From Acidobacteriota bacterium (GTDB lineage: Bacteria; Acidobacteriota; Terriglobia; Terriglobales; Acidobacteriaceae), in contig JAKBAG010000029.1 in the NCBI GenBank assembly GCA_021809235.1, forward strand, positions 1 through 18,987: a stretch of DNA of 18,987 bases, in the 5' to 3' direction. Below are positions 6,719 through 14,501 of the stretch, in pieces. Each line of letters begins with the position of its first letter. Within the stretch, counting starts at the first letter, position 1. The position numbers and the translations under genes were made by a program. The notes below the pieces were generated by a model. It made no database searches and had not been told where the DNA came from. It saw only the letters and a list, made by a program, of their open reading frames with translations.

Positions 6719-8584
6719 TTAGCGTCGGCCCAGCAAATACGTCACACCGCCGGTAATGGAACGCCCCGGCATCGCCACGCCTTCGATCTCCTGATAGCCC
6801 GTATTGCTCAGATTTGCCAGTCGAATATACGGCCGCCATTTCTGCCGCTGGCCAGCATCATATTCGAATGCAAGATCCCACACCGGATAGGGCGTCTGCT
6901 GGTAGCGTTGCGCCACCTGCAAGCTGTTGCGCACGCGCAGACGGTCGTGAATGTTCATCGTCCACAGCATGTGCGCATTTTCCACCGGATAGTTAAAGAT
7001 GTACTCCGATTGCAGCCCGTGCAGCGCGCTCTGCGCTCCATACAGATTCGTCCAGTCCAGTTGCAGTTGCTGGCTATGGGTCAGTTCCACCTTTGCACTT
7101 GCCTCAGCCCCTGTAAAACGCAGTCCACTCAGGTTGGTTGCCTGCCACCGCTGCGCTGCACTGGCGCGTACATAATCAATCGTGTCGTGCTGGCGCGAAT
7201 AGAATCCTGTCGCCGAAAACGTCCATCGCGTGCCGGGACTCCAATCGAAGCCGGCCTCGCTGCTCCAGGCTGATTCAGGCTTCAGATTTGGATTGCCGAT
7301 CGTTGTAGGATCCGAGTAGTAGAGATCGGTGTAGGTGGGAATGCGAAAGCCGTATCCCACGCTCCCGCGCAGCTTCACCGCATCAGTCAGCCGATAGCTT
7401 CCGGCCACATTCGGCGCAAAAACCAGCGGAAAGCCTCCGGAAAAACCCTCCTCACGCGCGCCAGCCGACAATCCCCACCGCCGCTTCACCGGATTCAGGT
7501 CCAGGTCCAGATAACCCGCCGCACGGTTGCGCGCATGATCACCCAGATTATTGCTGCGGATGCTGTCACCATCTGCCTCCATTCCACCCAGCAAGACCGC
7601 ACCCGCTCCAAAGGATTCTGTCCGATGCAGGGAGGCCTGCCAGGAGCCATCGATGTGATTGTTCTCATACAACGCAGGGTTATCCCGCACCAGCACGAAC
7701 TCATCCGTATGGCGACGATACCCAAAATCGGCCTCGGTCTTTGCTCCCAGCGCCTGCCGGATGGCGGCAAACCATCCCTTGGTCCGCTCCCACGAAGGGA
7801 AGTTGCCATAGAACTGGTTGGCGCCGAAGGATCGATCACTCGCTGCCAGTAAAATATCCGTCAATCCAAGCCGTGATTCCAGCCAGCTCTCATCGGATGC
7901 CGTCTCGTTGCGGTAATCCCTGTCGTACATGAATCCGGTGGAGAGATTGTGGGTTCCGGTCAGGCGGCTGCTCCAGTGCCTGCGCAACAGCTCGGCCATC
8001 AGCGCCTGCTCGTTTTCCCCATAGCTTCCGAATCCAGCACTGGCTTCCACAGAGTTGCTTCGTGGAGCAGCCGTTAGAAAATCCACCACTCCACTCAGTG
8101 CATCCACGCCATGCAGCGTCGATCCTGCCCCGTGCAACACCTGGATGGAATCCATCGCCTCCATGGGCAGCGGCAGATCCAGATTGTGGTGCGCCGTCTG
8201 GCTGTCGTTGATGCGAAATCCATTCAGCAGCACCAGCGTCTGTTCAAAGCTGCCACCGCGCAAGGTAATATCCGTCTGTGCGCCACCGGCTCCGCGCTGC
8301 TCCAGAAAGATGGAAGCATCGTTCCGCAGCGGATCAAGCGGTGTTGCCAGCATGAACTGACCGGGGTGCAGCGGCTCCACCTCGACCACGCGCGCCGACT
8401 CCGACAGGGGTATCGGCGAGGCTGCACCCAGCACCACGACCGTTGTCCGTGTCGGCTTCACAGTACTGTCTTGTTTCTGATTCACATCTCCGGGCAGCGT
8501 ATTGGTCTGCGCTTGTGCGCAAACACACGCCAACCCCAGCATCCACACCGCAGGTGGGAAGTTCCCTCGATGGTTCCTTGCCAT
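6719..8584 (-). CDS. TonB-dependent outer-membrane receptor, BtuB-like
   Basis: A receptor of about 621 residues that imports a scarce ligand across the outer membrane using TonB energy. A signal peptide ends near AQAQ (about residue 26). A TonB-box-like TTVVVLG follows at about 47-53. The plug domain includes ITLRGGSFEQTLVLLNGFRIND and IQVLHGAGSTLHGVDALSGVVDF, and a 22-strand-type barrel takes up the rest. FRIPTYTDLYY followed by GNPNLKPES is a signature of the BtuB/cobalamin-receptor and related siderophore branch. It ends LLGRR rather than in the usual aromatic residue. The frame begins at TTG 8593; I prefer ATG 8584. It follows hslU by about 34 bases, so it may be co-transcribed with hslVU. 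Corrinoid is a plausible ligand but not provable here. Confidence 0.87.
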   Translation of the reverse strand: MARNHRGNFPPAVWMLGLACVCAQAQTNTLPGDVNQKQDSTVKPTRTTVVVLGAASPIPLSESARVVEVEPLHPGQFMLATPLDPLRNDASIFLEQRGAGGAQTDITLRGGSFEQTLVLLNGFRINDSQTAHHNLDLPLPMEAMDSIQVLHGAGSTLHGVDALSGVVDFLTAAPRSNSVEASAGFGSYGENEQALMAELLRRHWSSRLTGTHNLSTGFMYDRDYRNETASDESWLESRLGLTDILLAASDRSFGANQFYGNFPSWERTKGWFAAIRQALGAKTEADFGYRRHTDEFVLVRDNPALYENNHIDGSWQASLHRTESFGAGAVLLGGMEADGDSIRSNNLGDHARNRAAGYLDLDLNPVKRRWGLSAGAREEGFSGGFPLVFAPNVAGSYRLTDAVKLRGSVGYGFRIPTYTDLYYSDPTTIGNPNLKPESAWSSEAGFDWSPGTRWTFSATGFYSRQHDTIDYVRASAAQRWQATNLSGLRFTGAEASAKVELTHSQQLQLDWTNLYGAQSALHGLQSEYIFNYPVENAHMLWTMNIHDRLRVRNSLQVAQRYQQTPYPVWDLAFEYDAGQRQKWRPYIRLANLSNTGYQEIEGVAMPGRSITGGVTYLLGRR

Positions 8585-8618
8585 GGCCTTCAATCAGTCT
8601 TGGATTTCAACTTCCGGC

Positions 8619-10124
8619 TCACAAAATGTACCGGCTCAGATCCTGGCTCTTCACAATCTCGGCCACCATCTGCCGCACATATACATCGCTCACCACAAAC
8701 ACCTTCTCTACACCGGTTGCCGTCTCGCGCTCCACGTACGGCAGTGGAACCGTCGTCTCCGCCTTCACCAACTCTGCCGTCGCATCCTTCTGGGCAGGGT
8801 CCTGATTGGCACGCGCCAGATCCGGAGCCAGAAAACTGATCTCCTCCAGCACCCGCTCCATGATCGTATGCAGTCGGCGTGCACCGATGTTTTCCGTCAT
8901 TTCATTCACGCGAAATGCAAACTCTGCCATCTCACGCAGAGCTTCCGCAGCAAACTCCAATCGAATGCCTTCCGTCTCCAGCAACGCAGTCGACTGCCGC
9001 GTCAGCGAGGACTTGGGTTCGGTCAGGATGCGGAGAAAATCCTCCACGGTCAGCGATTGCAACTCCACTCGGATGGGAAATCGCCCCTGCAGCTCCGGAA
9101 TCAGATCGGATGGCTTCGAAACATGAAACGCACCCGCAGCAATAAACAGAATGTGGTCTGTCCGCACCATGCCATAGCGCGTATTCACCGTTGTCCCTTC
9201 CACAATCGGCAAAATATCCCGCTGCACACCTTCGCGTGAAATATCCGGTCCGTGTCCGCCCTCGCGGCCTGCAATCTTATCTATTTCATCCAGAAAGACA
9301 ATTCCGTTCGTCTCCACGCGCTCCACGGCTGCACGTGTCACCTGATCCATGTCGATCAGGCGGCCTTCTTCTTCCTGAATCAGATAGTCGAAGGCTTCCG
9401 AAACCTTCATCTTTCGCTTCTTGGCCGCTCCGCCAAAGATATTCGGCAGAATATCCTTCAGATTGATGTCCATCTCCTCCGGGCTTTGGCCGGAGATGAT
9501 TCCAAACTGGGGCGTATTGCGTTCGCGCGTCTCCAGTTCCACCATCCGTTCATCCAGCTTGCCTTCCCGGAACTGCTGTCGCAGTTTTTCCCGGGTTCGT
9601 GCGTAGCTCTCGGTGCCCGGCAGCGTCAGCTGTCCTTCGATGTCGGTCTGCTGCACCTCGGGCGGCGGTGGCAGCAGCAGATCAAGCAGGCGCTCTTCGG
9701 CATTTTGCTCAGCCTTGTCTTCCACCTCTTCCAGCCGTTCTTCGCGCACCATGTCGATGGCAATCTCCACCAGGTCGCGGACCATCGATTCCACGTCGCG
9801 ACCCACGTAGCCCACTTCGGTGAACTTGCTGGCCTCCACCTTCAGGAATGGTGAGTTCGTCAGCTTGGCCAGCCGACGCGCAATTTCCGTCTTGCCCACG
9901 CCTGTCGGCCCAATCATGATGATGTTCTTCGGCATGATGTCATCGGCCAGATCGGGCGGCAGTTTCTGTCTGCGCGTCCGATTCCGCAACGCCACAGCCA
10001 CGGCGCGCTTGGCTGCCCGCTGGCCCACCACATGCTTGTCCAGCTCAGCCACAATCTCTCGTGGCGTCAGCTCTTCCAGCACAATCTCCTGATCATCTGC
10101 CACTGCCGGCAACGTAATCGCCAT
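8619..10124 (-). CDS. hslU: HslU, ATPase subunit of the HslVU protease
   Basis: The 501-residue AAA+ unfoldase caps the HslV proteolytic core and feeds it unfolded substrates in the cytosol. Features: Walker A GPTGVGKT (72-79), pore loop GYVG (105-108), the intermediate (I) domain about 110-260, Walker B IVFLDEID (275-282), sensor-2 region NIGARRLHTIMERVLEEISF (412-431), and the C-terminal tail LSRYIL that inserts into HslV. The family is usually about 440-450 residues. Most of the excess is a hydrophilic insert at about 436-475, just before the C-terminal segment. The start at ATG 10124 has GGGA a few bases upstream. It lies 33 bases downstream of hslV in the same direction. Assignment is very secure. 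Confidence 0.97.
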   Translation of the reverse strand: MAITLPAVADDQEIVLEELTPREIVAELDKHVVGQRAAKRAVAVALRNRTRRQKLPPDLADDIMPKNIIMIGPTGVGKTEIARRLAKLTNSPFLKVEASKFTEVGYVGRDVESMVRDLVEIAIDMVREERLEEVEDKAEQNAEERLLDLLLPPPPEVQQTDIEGQLTLPGTESYARTREKLRQQFREGKLDERMVELETRERNTPQFGIISGQSPEEMDINLKDILPNIFGGAAKKRKMKVSEAFDYLIQEEEGRLIDMDQVTRAAVERVETNGIVFLDEIDKIAGREGGHGPDISREGVQRDILPIVEGTTVNTRYGMVRTDHILFIAAGAFHVSKPSDLIPELQGRFPIRVELQSLTVEDFLRILTEPKSSLTRQSTALLETEGIRLEFAAEALREMAEFAFRVNEMTENIGARRLHTIMERVLEEISFLAPDLARANQDPAQKDATAELVKAETTVPLPYVERETATGVEKVFVVSDVYVRQMVAEIVKSQDLSRYIL

Positions 10125-10157
10125 ACTTTTCCCATCGCGAACCTGGTCTTCCGACTC

Positions 10158-10799
10158 TTAGGCTCGCAGCTCCTCAACCGTAATCTTGTCGTTGGTGTAA
10201 ATGCAGATTTCGCCTGCGATACGAAGGGATTTTTCGGCAATCTCCCGGGCGCCCAGCTCCGTGTTTTCCAGCAGGGCCCTGGCTGCTGCCGTGGCATAAC
10301 TGCCTCCGGAGCCAATGGCTGCAATCGCCTCATCCGGATCTATCACATCGCCGGAGCCTGAGATCAGAAAGGTCTGCCCCACATCGGCCACGATCAGCAG
10401 CGCTTCCAGATTGCGTAACATTTTGTCCGTGCGCCAGTCCTTGGCCAATTCCACGGCAGCCCGCCCCAGGTTTCCACTGAACTGTTCCAGCTTCGCTTCA
10501 AACCTTCCAAAGAGCGAGAATGCATCCGCGGTTGACCCGGCAAATCCAGCCAGAATCTTCTCCTGGTACAGTCGGCGTATTTTCTTCGCCGTGTGCTTCA
10601 GCACATGATCACCAAGCGTCACCTGTCCATCGGCGGCCATCACAACCACTCCATTGCGCCGCACACACACCACAGTCGTCGAACGAATCCGGCGCCCCGA
10701 CCCGACCTGCACTGAGGCATCCGCCATCTTCGACGCCCGGCTCCGGGCGCCTGCTTTTCGCCTGCTCTCTGTCAAGGAAATCTCTCGCTTCAATGCCAT
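10158..10799 (-). CDS. hslV: HslV, threonine peptidase subunit of the HslVU protease
   Basis: Proteolytic core of the bacterial proteasome-like HslVU complex. The mature core begins at TTVVCVRR, followed by GVVVMAADGQVTLGDHV, KKIRRLYQEKILAGFAGSTADAF and the GSGGSYATAAARALLEN block, all typical. The catalytic N-terminal threonine is therefore internal and must be exposed by removal of a leader, which in E. coli is only Met. With the ATG at 10799 (GGCGGTGA just upstream, a good SD) the leader is 40 residues, rich in Arg/Lys/Ser. With the ATG at 10727 (weaker SD) it is 16 residues. The open frame continues to 10916. A TACAAT -10-like box at 10847-10852 on the minus strand fits a start near 10799, but no good -35 is seen. 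First gene of the hslV-hslU-receptor cluster. Confidence 0.92.
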   Translation of the reverse strand: MALKREISLTESRRKAGARSRASKMADASVQVGSGRRIRSTTVVCVRRNGVVVMAADGQVTLGDHVLKHTAKKIRRLYQEKILAGFAGSTADAFSLFGRFEAKLEQFSGNLGRAAVELAKDWRTDKMLRNLEALLIVADVGQTFLISGSGDVIDPDEAIAAIGSGGSYATAAARALLENTELGAREIAEKSLRIAGEICIYTNDKITVEELRA

Positions 10800-10966
10800 T
10801 TTCACCGCCCCAGCCGCACACTTTCGCAATGCAGGCGTAAACCTTGATTGTATCCCAGCAGCCAGTGCTTGCCCCCGGCTCCGACCCTGCCGTATCTTGG
10901 AGCCAGTTGGCGGCAAAGCATGCTCCCTGCCGGATTTCCATCTGCCGCCACTCGCGAGGCTCCATC

Positions 10967-11992
10967 ATGCCATCTTTTAACCGTCGCACCTTCGTCCGGA
11001 ACTCCGTACTCAGCTTGGCCGCCATGGCTCCTGCCATTGAGCAGCTGCACGCCCTCAGCCTGCTGCAGCCCCAGACCCGCGACGCGAACGGAATGCTCTA
11101 TCGCACCCTGGGACGCACCGGGGAGCGTGTCTCCGCCATCGGCCTCGGCGGCTACCATATCGGCAAATCCTCCCTCTCCGAAGCAGAGTCCATTGCACTC
11201 ATCCGACAGGCCATCGACAGTGGGATCAACTTCCTCGACAACTGTTGGGATTACAACGATGGGGTCAGCGAGCTGCGCATGGGCAAGGCGCTCCGCGACG
11301 GATACCGGAATCGCACGTTCCTGATGACCAAAATCGATGGTCGCACCCGCACGGCGGCAGCACAGCAGATCGACGAAAGCCTGCGCCGCCTGCAAACCGA
11401 CCATGTCGACCTGATGCAGTTGCACGAAGTCATCCGCCTGGAAGATCCCGATCGCGCCTTCGCAGCAGACGGAGCCATCGAAGCTCTCGTAGCGGCGCGA
11501 CAGGCTGGGAAGGTTCGCTACATCGGCTTCACAGGGCACAAGGACCCGTACGTCCATCTGCGCATGCTGCAGATGGCCCGACAGCACAACTTCCACTTTG
11601 ACACCGTGCAGATGCCGCTCAATGTGATGGATGCCCACTTCCGCAGCTTCACCCATGACGTGCTCCCAGTGCTGGTGCAGCAGGGCATTGCTCCGCTAGG
11701 CATGAAGGCCTTTGGCGACCACTTCATCCTCGACAGCGGAACGGTTGAGCCCATAGAGTGCCTCCACTACTGCCTCAATCTCCCCATCTCTGTCCAGATC
11801 GCCGGCATCGACAGCGTGGCCATCCTGCAACAGGCACTTACGGCGGCCCAAACCTTCCAGCCTCTCGCTCCAGCTCAAGTCGCGGCCATCCTGGCCAAAA
11901 CCCGCACTGCCGCGGCAGACGGAAAATACGAGCTCTACAAAACCACCAATCATTTCGATGGAACGGCACATCGCCCAGCCGAACTCGGTTGA
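10967..11992 (+). CDS. Tat-type aldo/keto reductase
   Basis: A 341-residue NAD(P)H-dependent oxidoreductase of the aldo/keto reductase superfamily. The N-terminus has a twin-arginine motif NRRTFVRNS (residues 5-13) followed by a hydrophobic stretch, so export by the Tat system as a folded enzyme is likely. The catalytic tetrad can be placed: D91 and Y96 in FLDNCWDYNDG, K122 in LMTKIDG, H153 in LMQLHEV. Further family blocks are RYIGFTGHKDP and GVSELRMGKALRDG. The frame is open from 10844, but the ATG at 10967 with GAGG 7 bases upstream gives the Tat signal at the true N-terminus. The substrate is unknown. It is divergent from hslV and followed by a repeat-rich intergenic region and a lipoprotein gene. 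Confidence 0.9.
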   Translation: MPSFNRRTFVRNSVLSLAAMAPAIEQLHALSLLQPQTRDANGMLYRTLGRTGERVSAIGLGGYHIGKSSLSEAESIALIRQAIDSGINFLDNCWDYNDGVSELRMGKALRDGYRNRTFLMTKIDGRTRTAAAQQIDESLRRLQTDHVDLMQLHEVIRLEDPDRAFAADGAIEALVAARQAGKVRYIGFTGHKDPYVHLRMLQMARQHNFHFDTVQMPLNVMDAHFRSFTHDVLPVLVQQGIAPLGMKAFGDHFILDSGTVEPIECLHYCLNLPISVQIAGIDSVAILQQALTAAQTFQPLAPAQVAAILAKTRTAAADGKYELYKTTNHFDGTAHRPAELG

Positions 11993-12071
11993 TCCCATCC
12001 AGCGCCATTTCGATCCCATCATGCATTTCCCATGGATGGTTCACGGGATCGAAATTGTTCTTGATCCCATC
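11991..12071. repeat. Three GATCCCATC direct repeats with an 11-bp inverted repeat
   Basis: GATCCCATC occurs at 11991-11999, 12012-12020 and 12063-12071, and an eight-base version (GATCCCAT) lies at 12373-12380 inside the next gene. ATTTCGATCCC at 12007-12017 is the exact reverse complement of GGGATCGAAAT at 12045-12055. These repeats begin at the stop codon of the aldo/keto reductase. They could be regulator sites or RNA pairing elements. Confidence 0.6.
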
Positions 12072-12078
12072 ATTTTTT
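12045..12078 (+). terminator. Candidate intrinsic terminator after the aldo/keto reductase
   Basis: GGGATC at 12045-12050 pairs with GATCCC at 12063-12068 (12-base loop). Four bases later comes a run of six T at 12073-12078. The 6-bp stem is modest, but the T-run is good. The left arm can alternatively pair over 11 bp with 12007-12017, which would break this hairpin. Confidence 0.5.
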
Positions 12079-12189
12079 ACCTCTGGATATATCGACTTTG
12101 CGCTCGAGGAGAGACTACCTTGGGTTTCGGCGCACAAAGTTCTGCGCCGGAGTTCCTTCCCAAAATTCGACGATATTACAGAGGTCCAC

Positions 12190-13320
12190 ATGTCATTCGC
12201 ACCGCGCACCAAACGTGCTCAGGCTGCTCTTGCAACGCTCTCCACTGCCTTGCTCATCGCCGGCTGCTCCAGCGGCGGGGGTGCAGGCTCTATGGGCGGC
12301 GGCAGCGGCACCTCGGCGTCCATGGCTGTTTTGAACCAGCTTGTCGGCGTCACGACCATCGGCTCCACCGTCGATCCCATGAACGGCGATAACAACCCGT
12401 ATGGTCTGGCCATCGAGCCTGTCACCGCAGGCACGGAAACCATGGGCAACCTCATGGTTTGTAACTTCAATGACTCCAAAGGCAATGCGGGCAACGGAAC
12501 CACCATCGTACAGTTGGCCCCCATGGCGAACTCCAAGCCCACCCGGTTTGCTCAGGATCCCAGCCTGGCTGGATGCGATGCCATCGCCATCAACTCGACC
12601 GCGGGCTATCCCTGGGTGGCGGCATACACGGCGGCGGACAACCCGATCGTGAACACTTCCGGCACAGTTGTCACAAGCCTGAAAACCGCCTACACCTGGA
12701 TGCATCCCTGGGGACAGGTCTTTGCGGTTCCAGCCTCGACGCTCACCATGGCAGTACCCACTTTTTACGTCACAGATGCCGGCGACGGATCTGTCGTAGC
12801 CGTTCGCGTCACCAGCTCTGGCTTCATGTTCCAGAAGATTGCCAAGGGATTTCCGGTCAATCTGACCTCCTCCTACGGCATCCTCGCCCCGGCCGGACTC
12901 ACCTATGACCAGGCATCCGATACGCTTTACGTGGTCTCCAGCGACACCAACAGCATCGTTGCCCTCACCAACGCTTCCACCCTCACCGATGGCGGCATCA
13001 CTGTCACCGGTACGGCATCCTACGGACTCACATTCAGCGGGCCGATGGCCAGCCACGCCAAGGTCATCTACAGTGGCTCTCCGTTGAACTATCCCGTCAG
13101 CATGGCAGAGCTGTACAACGGCGATCTGGTTGTGGGCAATACGGGAGACAACAACCTGATCGAGATCACTCCCAACGGCACCGTCGCGGCCACCAAGCTG
13201 GTGGATACCGGCAACCCTGGCGCCATCTTTGGAATTGCCACCTGGGGCACGTCCGCGCAGACTCAGGTGATTTACTTCAACGATGACAATACCAACACGG
13301 TTGTAGAACTCAGCAACTGA
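12190..13320 (+). CDS. Exported lipoprotein with NHL/beta-propeller-like repeats
   Basis: A 376-residue lipoprotein. The signal peptide ends LLIAG-C, so lipidation at Cys25 is expected, followed by a flexible Gly/Ser-rich linker to about residue 45. The body repeats a pattern seen in NHL/SMP-30-like propellers: NPYGLAIEP, FYVTDAGDGSVVAV, ILAPAGLTYDQASDTLYVVSSDTNSIVAL, and ELYNGDLVVGNTGDNNLIEITPNGT. The last two are characteristic blades. Such proteins are often periplasmic or surface binding scaffolds; a ligand or enzyme activity cannot be assigned. The frame is open from 11758, but the ATG at 12190 with GAGG 5 bases upstream starts the signal peptide. A strong hairpin terminator follows the stop codon. 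Confidence 0.85.
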   Translation: MSFAPRTKRAQAALATLSTALLIAGCSSGGGAGSMGGGSGTSASMAVLNQLVGVTTIGSTVDPMNGDNNPYGLAIEPVTAGTETMGNLMVCNFNDSKGNAGNGTTIVQLAPMANSKPTRFAQDPSLAGCDAIAINSTAGYPWVAAYTAADNPIVNTSGTVVTSLKTAYTWMHPWGQVFAVPASTLTMAVPTFYVTDAGDGSVVAVRVTSSGFMFQKIAKGFPVNLTSSYGILAPAGLTYDQASDTLYVVSSDTNSIVALTNASTLTDGGITVTGTASYGLTFSGPMASHAKVIYSGSPLNYPVSMAELYNGDLVVGNTGDNNLIEITPNGTVAATKLVDTGNPGAIFGIATWGTSAQTQVIYFNDDNTNTVVELSN

Positions 13321-13338
13321 TTACGGATCTACATCGAC

Positions 13339-13380
13339 AGAAGAGGGGCGCATGCAGACTGTATGCGCCCCTCTTCTTTT
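13339..13380. terminator. Strong bidirectional terminator between convergent genes
   Basis: A perfect 15-bp inverted repeat, arms 13339-13353 and 13363-13377, contains GAGGGGCGCAT. It can extend by a few bases into the loop. On the plus strand it is followed by TTTTCG for the lipoprotein gene. On the minus strand it also serves the end of nrdB, although the tail there is less T-rich. Confidence 0.85.
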
Positions 13381-13408
13381 CGTGCAAAACCGCTTGCTCA
13401 AGGCGCGT

Positions 13409-14464
13409 TCAAAACTCCTCGCTGAATGCAACCTCACCTTCGACAGCCGATTGATAAGCCGATACCCGGCGCTCGAAGAAGTTCGTCAGCTCCTGCACAT
13501 CCTGCAGCTCCATGAAGGCAAACGGATTCTTGGATCGGAAGACCGGCTCAATGCCCAACCGCTTGAGTCGCGCATCGGCCACGTAGCCCAGATACTCGCG
13601 CATTTCCTTCAGTGACAGCCCGGCGACGCCTCCCGCCAGCAAATCCTCAGCAAACTGCGCCTCTGCATCCACGGCCTCCCGCAGCATTTCCACAATCTGC
13701 TGCTCCAGATCCGCATCCCAAAGCTCCGGCTCCTGCGCCCGCACAACATTCACCACCTCGAAGGCAAACTCCAGGTGGCAGCTTTCGTCGCGGAAGACCC
13801 AGTTGGTACCCGCCGCCAGCCCATGCAGCAGTCCGCGCGAACGGAAATAATAGACATAGGCAAAGGCAGCAAAGAAAAACAAACCCTCAATACACGAGGC
13901 AAAGCAGATCAAGTTCAGCAGAAACTGCCGACGCTCCGCCCGGGTATGCAGTTCCTCCAGCTTCTGGATGGAGTCCATCCACTTCATGCAGAACTCCGCC
14001 TTCTTGGCGATTGACGGAATATTCTCCACTGCTGCAAACGCAGCAGCCCGCTCATCCGGATCGGGCACATAGTTATCGAGCAGCGTCAGATAAAACTGCA
14101 CATGGACCGCCTCCTCGAAGAGCTGTCGCGACAGATACAGCCGTGCCTCCGGCGAGTTGATGTGCTTGTACAGATTCAGCACCAGATTGTTTGAGACAAT
14201 GCTGTCTCCCGTGGCAAAGAATGCCACCAGCCGCTGAATCACGTGGACCTCTGCCGGCGTGAACTTCTGCTTCAGATCCGTCAGGTCCGACTGAAAATCA
14301 ATCTCTTCCACCGTCCACGTATTCCGGATACCGTCGCGGAACATCTCATAAAACACTGGAAAACGCATGGGACGCAGCGTCAGGCACAGTCCCGGATCGA
14401 GAATATGCTCCGGTGGTGCCACCGAACTCCGTCGCGCCGGTACCGTCAAATCAGCAGTTGCCAT
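13409..14464 (-). CDS. nrdB: Class Ia ribonucleotide reductase, small (R2/beta) subunit
   Basis: A 351-residue ferritin-like subunit that houses the diiron centre and the stable tyrosyl radical used to start ribonucleotide reduction. Metal ligands can be placed by the family pattern: D87 (FATGDSIVSNN), E118 and H121 (FEEAVH), E193 (SCIEGLFF), E227 and H230 (RDESCH). The radical tyrosine is Y125, four residues after H121, so it is not an R2c or Phe-substituted variant. The C-terminus ends in an acidic/aromatic tail (EVAFSEEF) of the kind that docks into NrdA. The frame is open to 14554, but the ATG at 14464 has AGGAG 5 bases upstream. It lies 37 bases after nrdA in the same transcript and so comes under the upstream B12 riboswitch. 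Confidence 0.96.
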   Translation of the reverse strand: MATADLTVPARRSSVAPPEHILDPGLCLTLRPMRFPVFYEMFRDGIRNTWTVEEIDFQSDLTDLKQKFTPAEVHVIQRLVAFFATGDSIVSNNLVLNLYKHINSPEARLYLSRQLFEEAVHVQFYLTLLDNYVPDPDERAAAFAAVENIPSIAKKAEFCMKWMDSIQKLEELHTRAERRQFLLNLICFASCIEGLFFFAAFAYVYYFRSRGLLHGLAAGTNWVFRDESCHLEFAFEVVNVVRAQEPELWDADLEQQIVEMLREAVDAEAQFAEDLLAGGVAGLSLKEMREYLGYVADARLKRLGIEPVFRSKNPFAFMELQDVQELTNFFERRVSAYQSAVEGEVAFSEEF

Positions 14465-14501
14465 CTCTTCTCTCCTCTTTTCTCTTGTTCCATCGTGCAG
14501 C

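Noticed and set aside
5997..6839. 280-codon minus-strand frame opposite the uncharacterised gene
   Set aside because: It starts inside the receptor gene, has no ribosome-binding site and no recognisable motif. The plus-strand frame has a good SD, promoter and family-like blocks.
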